From an uncultured Ruminococcus sp. (GTDB taxonomy: Bacteria > Bacillota > Clostridia > Oscillospirales > Acutalibacteraceae): DNA of 7,173 nucleotides. The notes beneath the pieces were generated by a model, which was not told where the DNA came from, made no database searches, and saw nothing but the letters and a program-made list of their open reading frames with translations. The stretch covers positions 1-7,173 of the forward strand of contig CACZSM010000057.1 of assembly GCA_902783815.1 (NCBI GenBank), written 5' to 3'. The position numbers and the translations under genes were made by a program. Positions 1 through 6,783 of the stretch are shown piece after piece; the first letter of the stretch is position 1, and the number at the start of each line of letters is the position of its first letter.

Positions 1-693
1 GGTACTAATACCTACTAATTCACCTGTGTCCGGATTATCTGTCCACCAGTTATTATATGCATAATTCACTCCAAAATCTGTTTTTACTTCACTGGCAGGT
101 TCAAAAAGCCAAGCACAATTGTCATCATAGTAATATTTCTGCTGAATTTTTGTTAATTGAGCAAAAGAACTATTTTTAACATTTAAAGAATAAGAATTTC
201 CTGTTGCATTAGTTCTTAAGTAATATGAGGTATCTGTTCGAGGAGACAATGACAAATACATTAAATTATCGTAAAGGTCTATTGTCTTAAGTACAGCCGG
301 AGTATTATGATCTCCAGATGAATATGACATCGCTAAAGCCTTATTACCATCTAATGCAGATACTAAATAATAATACCCAGCATAATAACCAGTTGTCTGC
401 TTCTTTAAAAGCCATTTTTGACTATTGCCACCGTGATACCAGCTTTGTACTATTTCTGTATTTTCAGCAGTGCTACCGCTTTTTACAGTAATGTACTGGG
501 CAGTGTGAACATTCTTGATATAATAGCATTCATTCACATCCAGGCTTTGACCGGGAGTTCCGTGTGGATAAACATCAAAATATTGACCGGCAGCTTTTGA
601 ACTAATAGTTCCTTTGTTAAACAACACAAATAAAAACAACAAAAACACGATTAGCAAGAACAAAAATTTTCTGCTTTTTACATTAATACGCAA
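1..693 (-). CDS. Secreted ricin-type (beta-trefoil) domain protein, N-terminal part
   Basis: The reading frame is open from a TTG codon at 693 to the left edge, giving 231 codons with the C-terminus missing. No in-frame ATG occurs before the middle of the domain, and a GGGAGG site sits 7 nt upstream of the TTG, so TTG is the best start. Residues 1-9 are basic (K6, R8, K9), 10-25 form a hydrophobic core rich in Leu, Phe and Val, and SSKAAG at 31-36 is a likely signal-peptidase region, so export is predicted. Residues about 56-198 resemble a ricin B-type beta-trefoil: CYYIKN at the start, QKW at 92-94 (the QxW signature) and a later NCAW at 192-195. Such domains usually bind carbohydrate. The segment from about 205, with a WW pair at 216-217, begins another region of unknown type; a catalytic module could follow off the edge. 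The gene is more AT-rich than its neighbours, which may indicate transfer. The RICIN call is fairly secure; the overall function is unknown. Confidence 0.75.
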   Translation of the reverse strand, partial: MRINVKSRKFLFLLIVFLLFLFVLFNKGTISSKAAGQYFDVYPHGTPGQSLDVNECYYIKNVHTAQYITVKSGSTAENTEIVQSWYHGGNSQKWLLKKQTTGYYAGYYYLVSALDGNKALAMSYSSGDHNTPAVLKTIDLYDNLMYLSLSPRTDTSYYLRTNATGNSYSLNVKNSSFAQLTKIQQKYYYDDNCAWLFEPASEVKTDFGVNYAYNNWWTDNPDTGELVGIST

Positions 694-700
694 ACAAATC

Positions 701-706
701 CCTCCC
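701..706 (-). promoter_or_regulatory. Ribosome binding site fixing the TTG start
   Basis: On the minus strand GGGAGG lies 7 nt before the TTG at 693. This spacing, the signal peptide beginning immediately afterwards and an in-frame TAA at 718-720 just upstream make the TTG the only reasonable start for the ricin-domain gene. Confidence 0.75.
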
Positions 707-717
707 AAATAAGTCAA

Positions 718-750
718 TTATAACTGTGCATCCAAATTTTTCGTTCGCAT
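718..750 (-). other. Possible upstream ORF (10 codons) in the leader of the ricin-domain gene
   Basis: On the minus strand an ATG at 750 follows GGAGGGGG and encodes MRTKNLDAQL followed by TAA at 720-718. It lies between the proposed promoter (793-821) and the TTG start at 693, and is in the same frame as the main gene. The Shine-Dalgarno to ATG gap is only about 3 nt, which is short. A second ATG at 760 in another frame has no ribosome site of its own but would read 25 codons, overlapping the main start and ending at 683. Either could be a leader peptide or could be meaningless; the purine run alone does not prove translation. Confidence 0.25.
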
Positions 751-792
751 CCCCCTCCATTCAAAAAACAACACATCTATTCTCTTAATATT

Positions 793-821
793 ATTATACG
801 ATATTTTTATTTAGAATTCAA
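793..821 (-). promoter_or_regulatory. Sigma-A-type promoter for the ricin-domain gene
   Basis: On the minus strand TTGAAT (821-816) and TATAAT (798-793) are separated by exactly 17 bp. The -10 is perfect and the -35 matches four of six consensus bases. Transcription would begin near 786, giving a leader of about 92 nt. A second TATAAT at 722-717 has no convincing -35 and would leave almost no leader. Confidence 0.6.
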
Positions 822-874
822 TTTAATAATAAAAAAATTATTACATTTTTGTTACCCATATTGTTCTGTAATGG

Positions 875-883
875 TGATATAAT
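875..883 (+). promoter_or_regulatory. Extended -10 promoter for hflX
   Basis: TGaTATAAT at 875-883 is a perfect extended -10 element, and no good -35 is found 16-18 bp upstream, as is typical of this class. Initiation near 890 would give a leader of about 30 nt. Another TATAAT at 895-900 lacks both a TGn extension and a -35. The ribosome site GGTGA (910-914) is 5 nt before the ATG at 920. Confidence 0.5.
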
Positions 884-919
884 TGTACTGTCTATATAAT
901 AAATTGTCGGGTGAATTGA

Positions 920-2167
920 ATGGAATTATTTGAGAATGAACAGAAAATACAAAGGGCATTGCTTGTCGGTATAGATACCGGAGAATATGATGCCGAAAGC
1001 TCCATGAAAGAGCTTTATGAGCTTGTGGAAAGCGCAGGCGCAGAAGCAGTGGCTTCGGTAATGCAGAAAAGGGATAAGCCGGACGGAGCTACCTGCATCG
1101 GTTCAGGCAGACTTGAGGAAATACGGGACTTTGCCGAAAATGAGGAGATCGACTTCCTTGTTTTTGATACAGAGCTTTCTCCGACTCAGATACGGAATAT
1201 CGAGGATGCCACAGGTGTGCGAACAATTGACCGCACTATGCTTATACTGGATATATTTGCTCTGCGTGCAAGAACTAACGAGGGTAAACTGCAGGTGGAG
1301 CTTGCACAGCTTAAATACCTGATGCCGAGGCTTACCGGTAAAGGAAAGGAAATGTCAAGGCTTGGCGGTGGAGTTGGTACAAGAGGTCCGGGCGAAACTA
1401 AGCTCGAAACCGATAAGCGGCATATCCGCAGGAGGATAGAATCGCTTAAAGACGAGCTTGCGCACATCACAAACCGCCGTGAACAGCTGCGCTCACGCAG
1501 AAGAAAAGACGGTATAATAACTGTAGCGATCGTCGGATATACAAATGCAGGAAAATCCACTCTTATGAATACTCTTACAAAAGCCGGGGTATTGTCAGAA
1601 AACAAGCTGTTTGCAACACTTGACCCGACCTCACGGGCTTTGCAGCTGCCTGACGGAGTATCTGTAATGATGATAGATACAGTAGGTCTTGTACGCAGAC
1701 TTCCGCATCATCTTGTAGAGGCATTTAAATCCACGCTTGAAGAGGCAGCCCTGGCGGATATAATCCTGAATGTATGTGATGCGTCAAGTGACGAATACAA
1801 GCTGCATCTGAGTGTAACGAATGATCTTCTGCATCAGCTTGGATGCACAGACAGACCGATAATATCAGTTTTCAACAAATGCGATCTTGTAGGGAATCCT
1901 CTTGATCTGCCGAATGAAAAGGACTGTGTAAGGATATGCGCCAAAAACGGAGCAGGAATTGACGAGCTTCTGAACAGGATCGAGCAGTCGCTACCGGTAA
2001 GACTGAGGTCTTATACACTGCTGCTGCCATTTGACAAAGCATCGTTAGCTGCAAGACTGAGGGCAGCAGGAGCGCTGAAAACCGAGGAATATACAGCCGA
2101 AGGAATACTGATAAAAGCGCTTGTAGAGGAACCGATGTGGCACCTTGTTGACGAATTCTGCATTTAA
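920..2167 (+). CDS. hflX: GTPase HflX
   Basis: HflX is a cytoplasmic, ribosome-associated GTPase; in studied bacteria it binds 50S/70S particles and helps split or rescue stalled or stressed ribosomes. The 415 residues match the usual family length. Residues about 10-190 are the HflX N-terminal domain, with IGSGRLEEI at 60-68 and the glycine-rich signature GGGVGTRGPGETKLE around 149-163, followed by a basic helical linker. The G domain carries G1 GYTNAGKST (206-214), a G2 threonine in ATLDPT (232-237), G3 DTVG (253-256), G4 NKCD (319-322) and a G5-like AK at 341-342. The DTVG is followed by the family-typical LPHHLVEAFKSTLEEA. Residues about 360-415 form the C-terminal domain. All nucleotide-binding motifs are intact. 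The ATG at 920 has GGTGA 5 nt upstream. The gene is divergent from the ricin-domain gene and is followed after 85 bp by ilvE, with no clear terminator between, so read-through is possible. Confidence 0.96.
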   Translation: MELFENEQKIQRALLVGIDTGEYDAESSMKELYELVESAGAEAVASVMQKRDKPDGATCIGSGRLEEIRDFAENEEIDFLVFDTELSPTQIRNIEDATGVRTIDRTMLILDIFALRARTNEGKLQVELAQLKYLMPRLTGKGKEMSRLGGGVGTRGPGETKLETDKRHIRRRIESLKDELAHITNRREQLRSRRRKDGIITVAIVGYTNAGKSTLMNTLTKAGVLSENKLFATLDPTSRALQLPDGVSVMMIDTVGLVRRLPHHLVEAFKSTLEEAALADIILNVCDASSDEYKLHLSVTNDLLHQLGCTDRPIISVFNKCDLVGNPLDLPNEKDCVRICAKNGAGIDELLNRIEQSLPVRLRSYTLLLPFDKASLAARLRAAGALKTEEYTAEGILIKALVEEPMWHLVDEFCI

Positions 2168-2189
2168 CGCAAATAAACTTGCAAAATTA

Positions 2190-2218
2190 TTGACATCAAA
2201 AACAAATGGTTATATAAT
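2190..2218 (+). promoter_or_regulatory. Consensus sigma-A promoter for ilvE
   Basis: TTGACA at 2190-2195 and TATAAT at 2213-2218 are separated by 17 bp, a perfect consensus. Transcription would start near 2225, about 28 nt before the ATG at 2253. The leader is too short for a T-box or peptide attenuator, so ilvE appears strongly and simply expressed unless a repressor overlaps the promoter; I see no obvious operator. Confidence 0.85.
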
Positions 2219-2252
2219 ATAGGTGTATTTTTACCGAAAGGAAGTCCTTAAA

Positions 2253-3278
2253 ATGGAAAAGAAAAATATTGACTGGGCAAATCTTGGTTTCGGCTATATC
2301 AAAACCGATAAGCGCTTTGTAAGCACCTATAAAAACGGAGCTTGGGATGAAGGAGCCATTATTGATGATGATATGATAACCATGAGTGAATGTGCCTGTG
2401 TTCTCCAGTATGCGCAGACTATATTTGAGGGTCTGAAGGCATATACAACAGAGGATGGCAGGATCGTTCTTTTCCGCCCGGATATGAACGCTGAAAGACT
2501 TGCAAATTCTTCAAAGAGAATGGAGATGCCTGTATTCCCGGAGGATAAGTTTGTTGAAGCAGTTGTTGAGACTGTAAAGGCCAATGCAGCTTTTGTACCT
2601 CCATACGGCACCGGAGCTACTCTTTATGTACGCCCCTATATGTTTGGTATCAATCCTGTTATCGGAGTAAAGCCTGCTGACGAGTTCCAGTTCCGTGTAT
2701 TCACAACACCTGTAGGTCCCTATTTCAAGGGCGGCGCAAAGCCTATTGTTATCAAGGTAAGCGACTTTGACAGAGCTGCTCCGAACGGCACAGGCTTCAT
2801 AAAGGCTGGACTCAACTATGCAATGAGCCTTCATGCTATAGTTACAGCTCATGAAGAGGGCTTTGCTGAGAATATGTATCTTGATGCAAGGACTCGTACA
2901 AAGGTTGAGGAAACCGGCGGCGCTAACTTTATATTTATCACAAAGGATAATAAGGTAGTTACACCTAAGTCAAACAGTATTCTGCCTTCTATCACAAGAC
3001 GCTCACTCATGACTGTTGCAAAGGATTATCTTGGTCTTGAGGTCGAGGAAAGAGAAGTATTTTTTGATGAGATCGCTGATTTTGCTGAATGTGGTCTGTG
3101 CGGAACAGCAGCAGTTGTATCGCCGGTCGGCATGATAAACGATCACGGCAAGGAGATCAGATTCCCAAGCGGCATGGAGGAGATGGGTCCTGTTACCAAA
3201 AAGCTCTATGACACCCTTACTGGTATCCAGATGGGCAGGATAGAAGCTCCTGAGGGTTGGATCAAGGTAGTTGAATAA
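2253..3278 (+). CDS. ilvE: Branched-chain amino acid aminotransferase
   Basis: This is a PLP-dependent, fold-type IV enzyme that transfers amino groups between glutamate and the 2-oxo acids of Leu, Ile and Val, the last step of their synthesis and the first of their breakdown. It acts in the cytoplasm. The 341 residues fit the longer BCAT subgroup shared with eukaryotic-type enzymes. Visible motifs are LFRPDMNAERL (73-83, with phosphate-binding R75), GTGFIKAGLNYA (179-190, with K184 as the expected Schiff-base lysine), KVEETGGANFIFI (217-229, with the glutamate that contacts the pyridine nitrogen) and CGTAAVVSPV (283-292). The ATG at 2253 is preferred: AAGGA lies 10 nt upstream. An in-frame GTG at 2223 would add ten residues but sits at or before the predicted transcription start. 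The gene has its own consensus promoter and ends at a strong terminator, so it can be expressed alone. Confidence 0.95.
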   Translation: MEKKNIDWANLGFGYIKTDKRFVSTYKNGAWDEGAIIDDDMITMSECACVLQYAQTIFEGLKAYTTEDGRIVLFRPDMNAERLANSSKRMEMPVFPEDKFVEAVVETVKANAAFVPPYGTGATLYVRPYMFGINPVIGVKPADEFQFRVFTTPVGPYFKGGAKPIVIKVSDFDRAAPNGTGFIKAGLNYAMSLHAIVTAHEEGFAENMYLDARTRTKVEETGGANFIFITKDNKVVTPKSNSILPSITRRSLMTVAKDYLGLEVEEREVFFDEIADFAECGLCGTAAVVSPVGMINDHGKEIRFPSGMEEMGPVTKKLYDTLTGIQMGRIEAPEGWIKVVE

Positions 3279-3288
3279 TGTGGTTTGT

Positions 3289-3322
3289 GTCCCCGTATCT
3301 GATGATGGTACGGGGGCTTTTT
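3289..3322 (+). terminator. Intrinsic terminator of ilvE
   Basis: CCCCGTA (3291-3297) pairs with TACGGGG (3309-3315) around an 11-nt loop. The stem can extend by a G-U pair and a G-C pair to 3289/3317 and is followed by five T (3318-3322). It begins 11 nt after the ilvE stop codon. Confidence 0.88.
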
Positions 3323-3341
3323 CATCAGAAGCATATACAGT

Positions 3342-3382
3342 AAAAAATGCCCCGGCACCCTTTTACAAGGATACCGGAGCAT
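3342..3382 (-). terminator. Intrinsic terminator of the pullulanase gene
   Basis: On the minus strand ATGCTCCGGTATCC (3382-3369) and GGGTGCCGGGGCAT (3360-3347) form a continuous 14-bp stem with three G-U pairs around an 8-nt loop, followed by T residues at 3346-3342. Read on the plus strand the G-U pairs become C-A mismatches, so it works chiefly for the minus-strand gene, whose stop is 31 nt upstream. Confidence 0.9.
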
Positions 3383-3412
3383 CTTTATTTTTTTCAGAAG
3401 CATTTACTGATA

Positions 3413-6400
3413 TTATTCAGCGTCGTCCTTCTTCTTTTTGAATGTGATAAGTACGCAGAATCCAGCTGCTGCTGCGATCATAACGAAAGCAAATGCTGCA
3501 GATGTATCACCGGTTCCTACAGCATTATTATCATTGCTGCCGGAGTTCTGGTTATTGCCGGAATTATCATTTCTAGGAGCGCTGCCCTGGTTATTGCTGC
3601 CGCCATTATTGCCTTTGTCAGAGCTGCTCTGATCAGTCTTGCTGTTTTCGTCAGTCTTGCTGTTTTCGTCAGTCTTGCTGTTTTCGTCAGTCTTGCTGTT
3701 TTCGTCAGTCTTGCTGTTTTCATCAGTCTTACTGTTTTCGTCAGTCTTGCTGTTTTCGTCAGGCTTGCTGTTTTCGTCTTCTGGCTGATACGGAGGATAC
3801 TCCGGTTCAACAGACTGAGGAACTGTCATAAATACATAAGTAGCGCCGTTTGTGAATGGGAAACGAGAGAGATGATTAACAACAGTAGCATTCATATCCA
3901 TAAGTGTCTGATCAAATTCATCATACAGATATACTCTGATGTTGTTTTCTTCCACTGGCATAATTACAGTTGCTGCACAATCAGGATCTACAAGACTACC
4001 TCTTGGGTCGGTTACAGTTATTCTCTTAGCAAACAGAACATAGTCGCCGCTGTAGTCAACATCCTCGATAGTAAGCGTTGAACCTTCAGGGATATCATCC
4101 TTATCACCAATAACGAATGTGAATGTCTCAAGATCATAAGCTGCTGAGTTCTTAGACTCCTCGCCATCCTCAGTCACAATATACTTATAATCCTTTACAA
4201 GTACCATTGCGCTTATCGGATCAACTGTAACTGTACCGCTTACTTCTCCGAGAGATTTACCGCCAGCCTTTTCCTTGTTTACAAGAATAGACCATGTACC
4301 ATCAGGGAGTGTAACATCAACAGAATCCTTATTTCTGTTGAATATTACGAATACATCACTTGGTTTTTCACCAGGCAGAGAGTTTGTACCAACATTGCCG
4401 CTGATCTTATAAGCGATAACGCCGCCAGCGGGAGCCTTCTGAAGCTCATAGTAGGTTTCAACCTGATCCGGGTCTGTCATTCTGAGTTCGCTTACGAGCT
4501 TTCTCATTTCTATAAGACCCTTATAGTATTCATAAACATCCTGATACTCAGAAACTCTGTTGTAGTCGAGCTGATTTACATAATCAGGAGAAGCATAGCT
4601 ATTATGATCTCTTGTGCCGTCCTCAAGGAGTTTTTCTCTGAGGAATTCCTCACCGCTCATAATGAACGGTACGCCCTGAGAAGTAAAGATAATAGCTGCA
4701 GAGAGCTTATTCATAGCGATAAGATCTTCTTCTGAGTCGTCCGGGTTTGTGAGGTGGAGTCTGTCGAAGATAGTGTGGTTATCGTGGCAGGCATCGTAGT
4801 TTACTGTCATAGTCGGTGAAGCAGACCATGTCTGTGAATAGGTGATACCGTCCTTTACAGCAGCCATACCGTCGCCGCCGCCTACATAGCCCTTAGCTGA
4901 CTCGTCGAATACATTACCTCTGATACCATCACGGATAGTATCGCTGAAGTAAGCGACGCCCGGAGTCAGGCTTGAGTTCTTCTGAGTTGCAAGTTCTACG
5001 GACTTTGTAAGGTTAGTGCTGAGTGACCAGCCCTCGCCGTAGAGGAAGATATTGTTGTCGATCTCATCAACAGCAGCACGGACGCTGTTCATTGTATTGA
5101 CATCGATAAGACCCATAAGGTCAAAGCGGAAGCCGTCGAGGTGATATTCATCAGCCCAGTATTTAACTGAATCTGTGATGAATTTGCTTACCATTACTCT
5201 CTCGGAAGCCACATCATTACCGCAGCCTGAGCCATTTGAATCAGGTCTGTAGAAGTAGCCCGGAACGAGCTGGTTAAAGCAGTACTGAGTATTGTAGGTA
5301 TGGTTGTAAACAACATCCATAATAACGCTGATGCCGGCATTATGGAGAGCCTGAACCATCTGCTTGTATTCCTTAACTCTTACTTCGCCGTGATACGGAT
5401 CTGTAGAGTAGGAGCCTTCGGGAGTATTGTAGTTAACCGGATCATAGCCCCAGTTGTACTGAGCCTTATCGAGTTTTGTCTCATCGACTGAGCCAAAGTC
5501 ATAGGAAGGAAGGATATGTACAGCTGTTATACCGAGATCATGAAGATGAGCAACACCGGATGGAACATCTTTTGATGTTTTTGTGTCCTCTTCTGTAAAG
5601 GCAAGATACTTGCCCTTGTTTTCCATACCGCTGTCCGGGTCTATAGAGAAGTCACGGACATGAACCTCATAGATAACCATATCAGTAGGATTACCATATG
5701 TGATTCTCGGATCTAAATCCCAGCCCTCAGGGTCTGTGCTGTCGAGGTCGATTACCATACCTCTTTTGCCGTTCACACCTGTTGTTCTTGCATACGGGTC
5801 TGTAATTTCCATATTGGTTTTGCCGTCGAAGTATGCGTTATAGGTATAGTATGTGCCGTTAAGATCGCCTTTCACGGTTGTTACCCATGTACCTCTGACA
5901 TCCTTTTTCATGTTGATGACATCATAAGCACCAACGCCGTCACCGGCTGTATAGAGGTTAAGTTCGATCTTTTCAGCAGTCGGAGCCCATACGCGGAAAG
6001 TTGTTGATTCGCTGCTGTAGTTAGCACCGAGGTCATTGCGAAGGTATGAATACTCATTTTCAAACTCCTCAGAAGAGAAGTAGTCAGGCATTTTTACGCT
6101 GAAATCGATGCCTCTGAATGAAAGAGTATATTCTTTTCTGTAGTCAAGCTCCTCAGAGGTGGTGATAACGCCGCCCTTACGGTTCTTGTCGAGAGTTGCA
6201 TCACTTACAGCGACAGTATTGCCCTTACCGTCCTTAAGTACGAAGCTGCTGTTGTCGATAGAGTCATCGTTTGGCAGAGCCATTGCGAAGCTGTACTTGA
6301 TAGTTGTTTTAGAGTCGCAGACAACTGAAGAGAGCTTAAAGCCCTTAACAGTATTGCTGTCATCTGTAGCAAATTCAAGTTCTCCGCTTTTTGCATAGAC

Positions 6401-6766
6401 ATCAACAGTACCTGAAACCACTGTACTTACATCGACATAGCGATCCGGTTCCGGGTCCTTAGCGCTCCAGTCAGGCTTTCTGATAATAAAGCCGAGTCTG
6501 AGAGCAGCCGGGCTGAGAGAGATTGTTGCAACCGCACCATTCTCATCAACCTCATCTGAGAAAGAGTAGCCTGCGCCTTCTGTACCTTCAGCCCAAGCCC
6601 AGACATCCCAATCTCCATAGTTACCGTCTGCGCGATAGTAGTGGATATTTACCTTAGTGTCATTTGCAGCGCCGACTGAAAGAGACGGAACAGCAAAGCA
6701 GGCAATGATCAATACCATCGAGAGAACGGCTGCTATGATTCGCTTTGAAGAGATCTTAGCTTTCAT
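3413..6766 (-). CDS. pulA: Secreted type I pullulanase (GH13) with repeat linker and C-terminal anchor
   Basis: This is an extracellular debranching enzyme predicted to hydrolyse alpha-1,6 links in pullulan, starch or glycogen. Of 1117 residues, 1-34 form a signal peptide (KISSKR, then a hydrophobic stretch ending SVGAA). Residues 37-130 resemble a CBM41/PUD starch-binding module (HYYRADGNYGDWDVWAW). Residues 140-226 look like the beta domain often found in pullulanases, 240-345 are CBM48 (FRVWAPTAEKIELNLY), and 360-760 are the GH13 barrel. The pullulanase signature YNWGYDP is at 437-443, DVVYNH at 484-489, nucleophile D549 in GFRFD, acid/base E578 in YGEGW and D662 in HDNH, so the active site is intact. 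Residues 770-858 are the usual C-terminal beta domain and 860-985 are unassigned. A DENSK repeat linker (997-1044), an Asn/Gly/Ser-rich segment (1051-1082), TGDTS, a hydrophobic stretch (1091-1109) and KKKKDDAE follow, suggesting wall or membrane attachment. No dockerin is seen. AAGGAG lies 8 nt before the ATG. It appears monocistronic. Confidence 0.95.
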   Translation of the reverse strand: MKAKISSKRIIAAVLSMVLIIACFAVPSLSVGAANDTKVNIHYYRADGNYGDWDVWAWAEGTEGAGYSFSDEVDENGAVATISLSPAALRLGFIIRKPDWSAKDPEPDRYVDVSTVVSGTVDVYAKSGELEFATDDSNTVKGFKLSSVVCDSKTTIKYSFAMALPNDDSIDNSSFVLKDGKGNTVAVSDATLDKNRKGGVITTSEELDYRKEYTLSFRGIDFSVKMPDYFSSEEFENEYSYLRNDLGANYSSESTTFRVWAPTAEKIELNLYTAGDGVGAYDVINMKKDVRGTWVTTVKGDLNGTYYTYNAYFDGKTNMEITDPYARTTGVNGKRGMVIDLDSTDPEGWDLDPRITYGNPTDMVIYEVHVRDFSIDPDSGMENKGKYLAFTEEDTKTSKDVPSGVAHLHDLGITAVHILPSYDFGSVDETKLDKAQYNWGYDPVNYNTPEGSYSTDPYHGEVRVKEYKQMVQALHNAGISVIMDVVYNHTYNTQYCFNQLVPGYFYRPDSNGSGCGNDVASERVMVSKFITDSVKYWADEYHLDGFRFDLMGLIDVNTMNSVRAAVDEIDNNIFLYGEGWSLSTNLTKSVELATQKNSSLTPGVAYFSDTIRDGIRGNVFDESAKGYVGGGDGMAAVKDGITYSQTWSASPTMTVNYDACHDNHTIFDRLHLTNPDDSEEDLIAMNKLSAAIIFTSQGVPFIMSGEEFLREKLLEDGTRDHNSYASPDYVNQLDYNRVSEYQDVYEYYKGLIEMRKLVSELRMTDPDQVETYYELQKAPAGGVIAYKISGNVGTNSLPGEKPSDVFVIFNRNKDSVDVTLPDGTWSILVNKEKAGGKSLGEVSGTVTVDPISAMVLVKDYKYIVTEDGEESKNSAAYDLETFTFVIGDKDDIPEGSTLTIEDVDYSGDYVLFAKRITVTDPRGSLVDPDCAATVIMPVEENNIRVYLYDEFDQTLMDMNATVVNHLSRFPFTNGATYVFMTVPQSVEPEYPPYQPEDENSKPDENSKTDENSKTDENSKTDENSKTDENSKTDENSKTDENSKTDQSSSDKGNNGGSNNQGSAPRNDNSGNNQNSGSNDNNAVGTGDTSAAFAFVMIAAAAGFCVLITFKKKKDDAE
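3635..3778 (-). repeat. Eight tandem 18-bp units encoding the DENSK(T/P) linker
   Basis: Eight contiguous 18-bp units lie within the pullulanase gene, each encoding Asp-Glu-Asn-Ser-Lys-Thr in the coding frame. Five units are identical. The one at 3707-3724 has a silent change in the Asp codon, the one at 3725-3742 a silent change in the Ser codon, and the one at 3761-3778 encodes Pro instead of Thr. The acidic, hydrophilic repeat resembles the flexible spacers that hold surface enzymes away from the cell. Near-identity at the DNA level implies recent expansion and possible length variation by slippage. Confidence 0.95.
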
Positions 6767-6774
6767 AGTCTATT

Positions 6775-6780
6775 CTCCTT
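6775..6780 (-). promoter_or_regulatory. Ribosome binding site of the pullulanase gene
   Basis: On the minus strand AAGGAG lies 8 nt before the ATG at 6766. It is four bases downstream of the 3' end of the proposed leader helix (6793-6784), so folding of the leader could affect ribosome access, although the site itself is not paired in either structure I can draw. Confidence 0.85.
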
Positions 6781-6783
6781 TAT

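Noticed and set aside
418..600. A 60-codon plus-strand frame opposite the ricin-domain gene
   Set aside because: It is antisense to a domain-supported gene, and no promoter or Shine-Dalgarno sequence precedes it.
1186..1605. A 139-codon minus-strand frame inside hflX
   Set aside because: It lies wholly opposite the conserved HflX coding sequence, has no ribosome site and no recognisable motifs.
2168..2189. Short hairpin GCAA/TTGC after hflX as a terminator
   Set aside because: The stem is only four base pairs and is followed by a mixed A/T sequence rather than a T-tract.
2223..2252. GTG at 2223 as an earlier ilvE start
   Set aside because: It lies at or before the predicted transcription start of the consensus promoter and has no ribosome site, while the ATG at 2253 has AAGGA 10 nt upstream and matches the usual N-terminus.
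3635..3778. Regularly repeated DNA considered as a CRISPR array
   Set aside because: The 18-bp units are directly contiguous with no unique spacers and lie in frame within a protein-coding linker.
3517..3810. A 97-codon minus-strand frame rich in TARLTK repeats
   Set aside because: It is a shifted frame of the same DENSK repeat within the pullulanase gene; the true frame is fixed by the intact GH13 domain upstream.
3347..4081. A 244-codon plus-strand frame with repeated SLAVFV units
   Set aside because: It is the antisense of the pullulanase C-terminus. The 18-bp repeat contains no stop in this frame, so it stays open by periodicity. It begins inside the pullulanase terminator and has no ribosome site.
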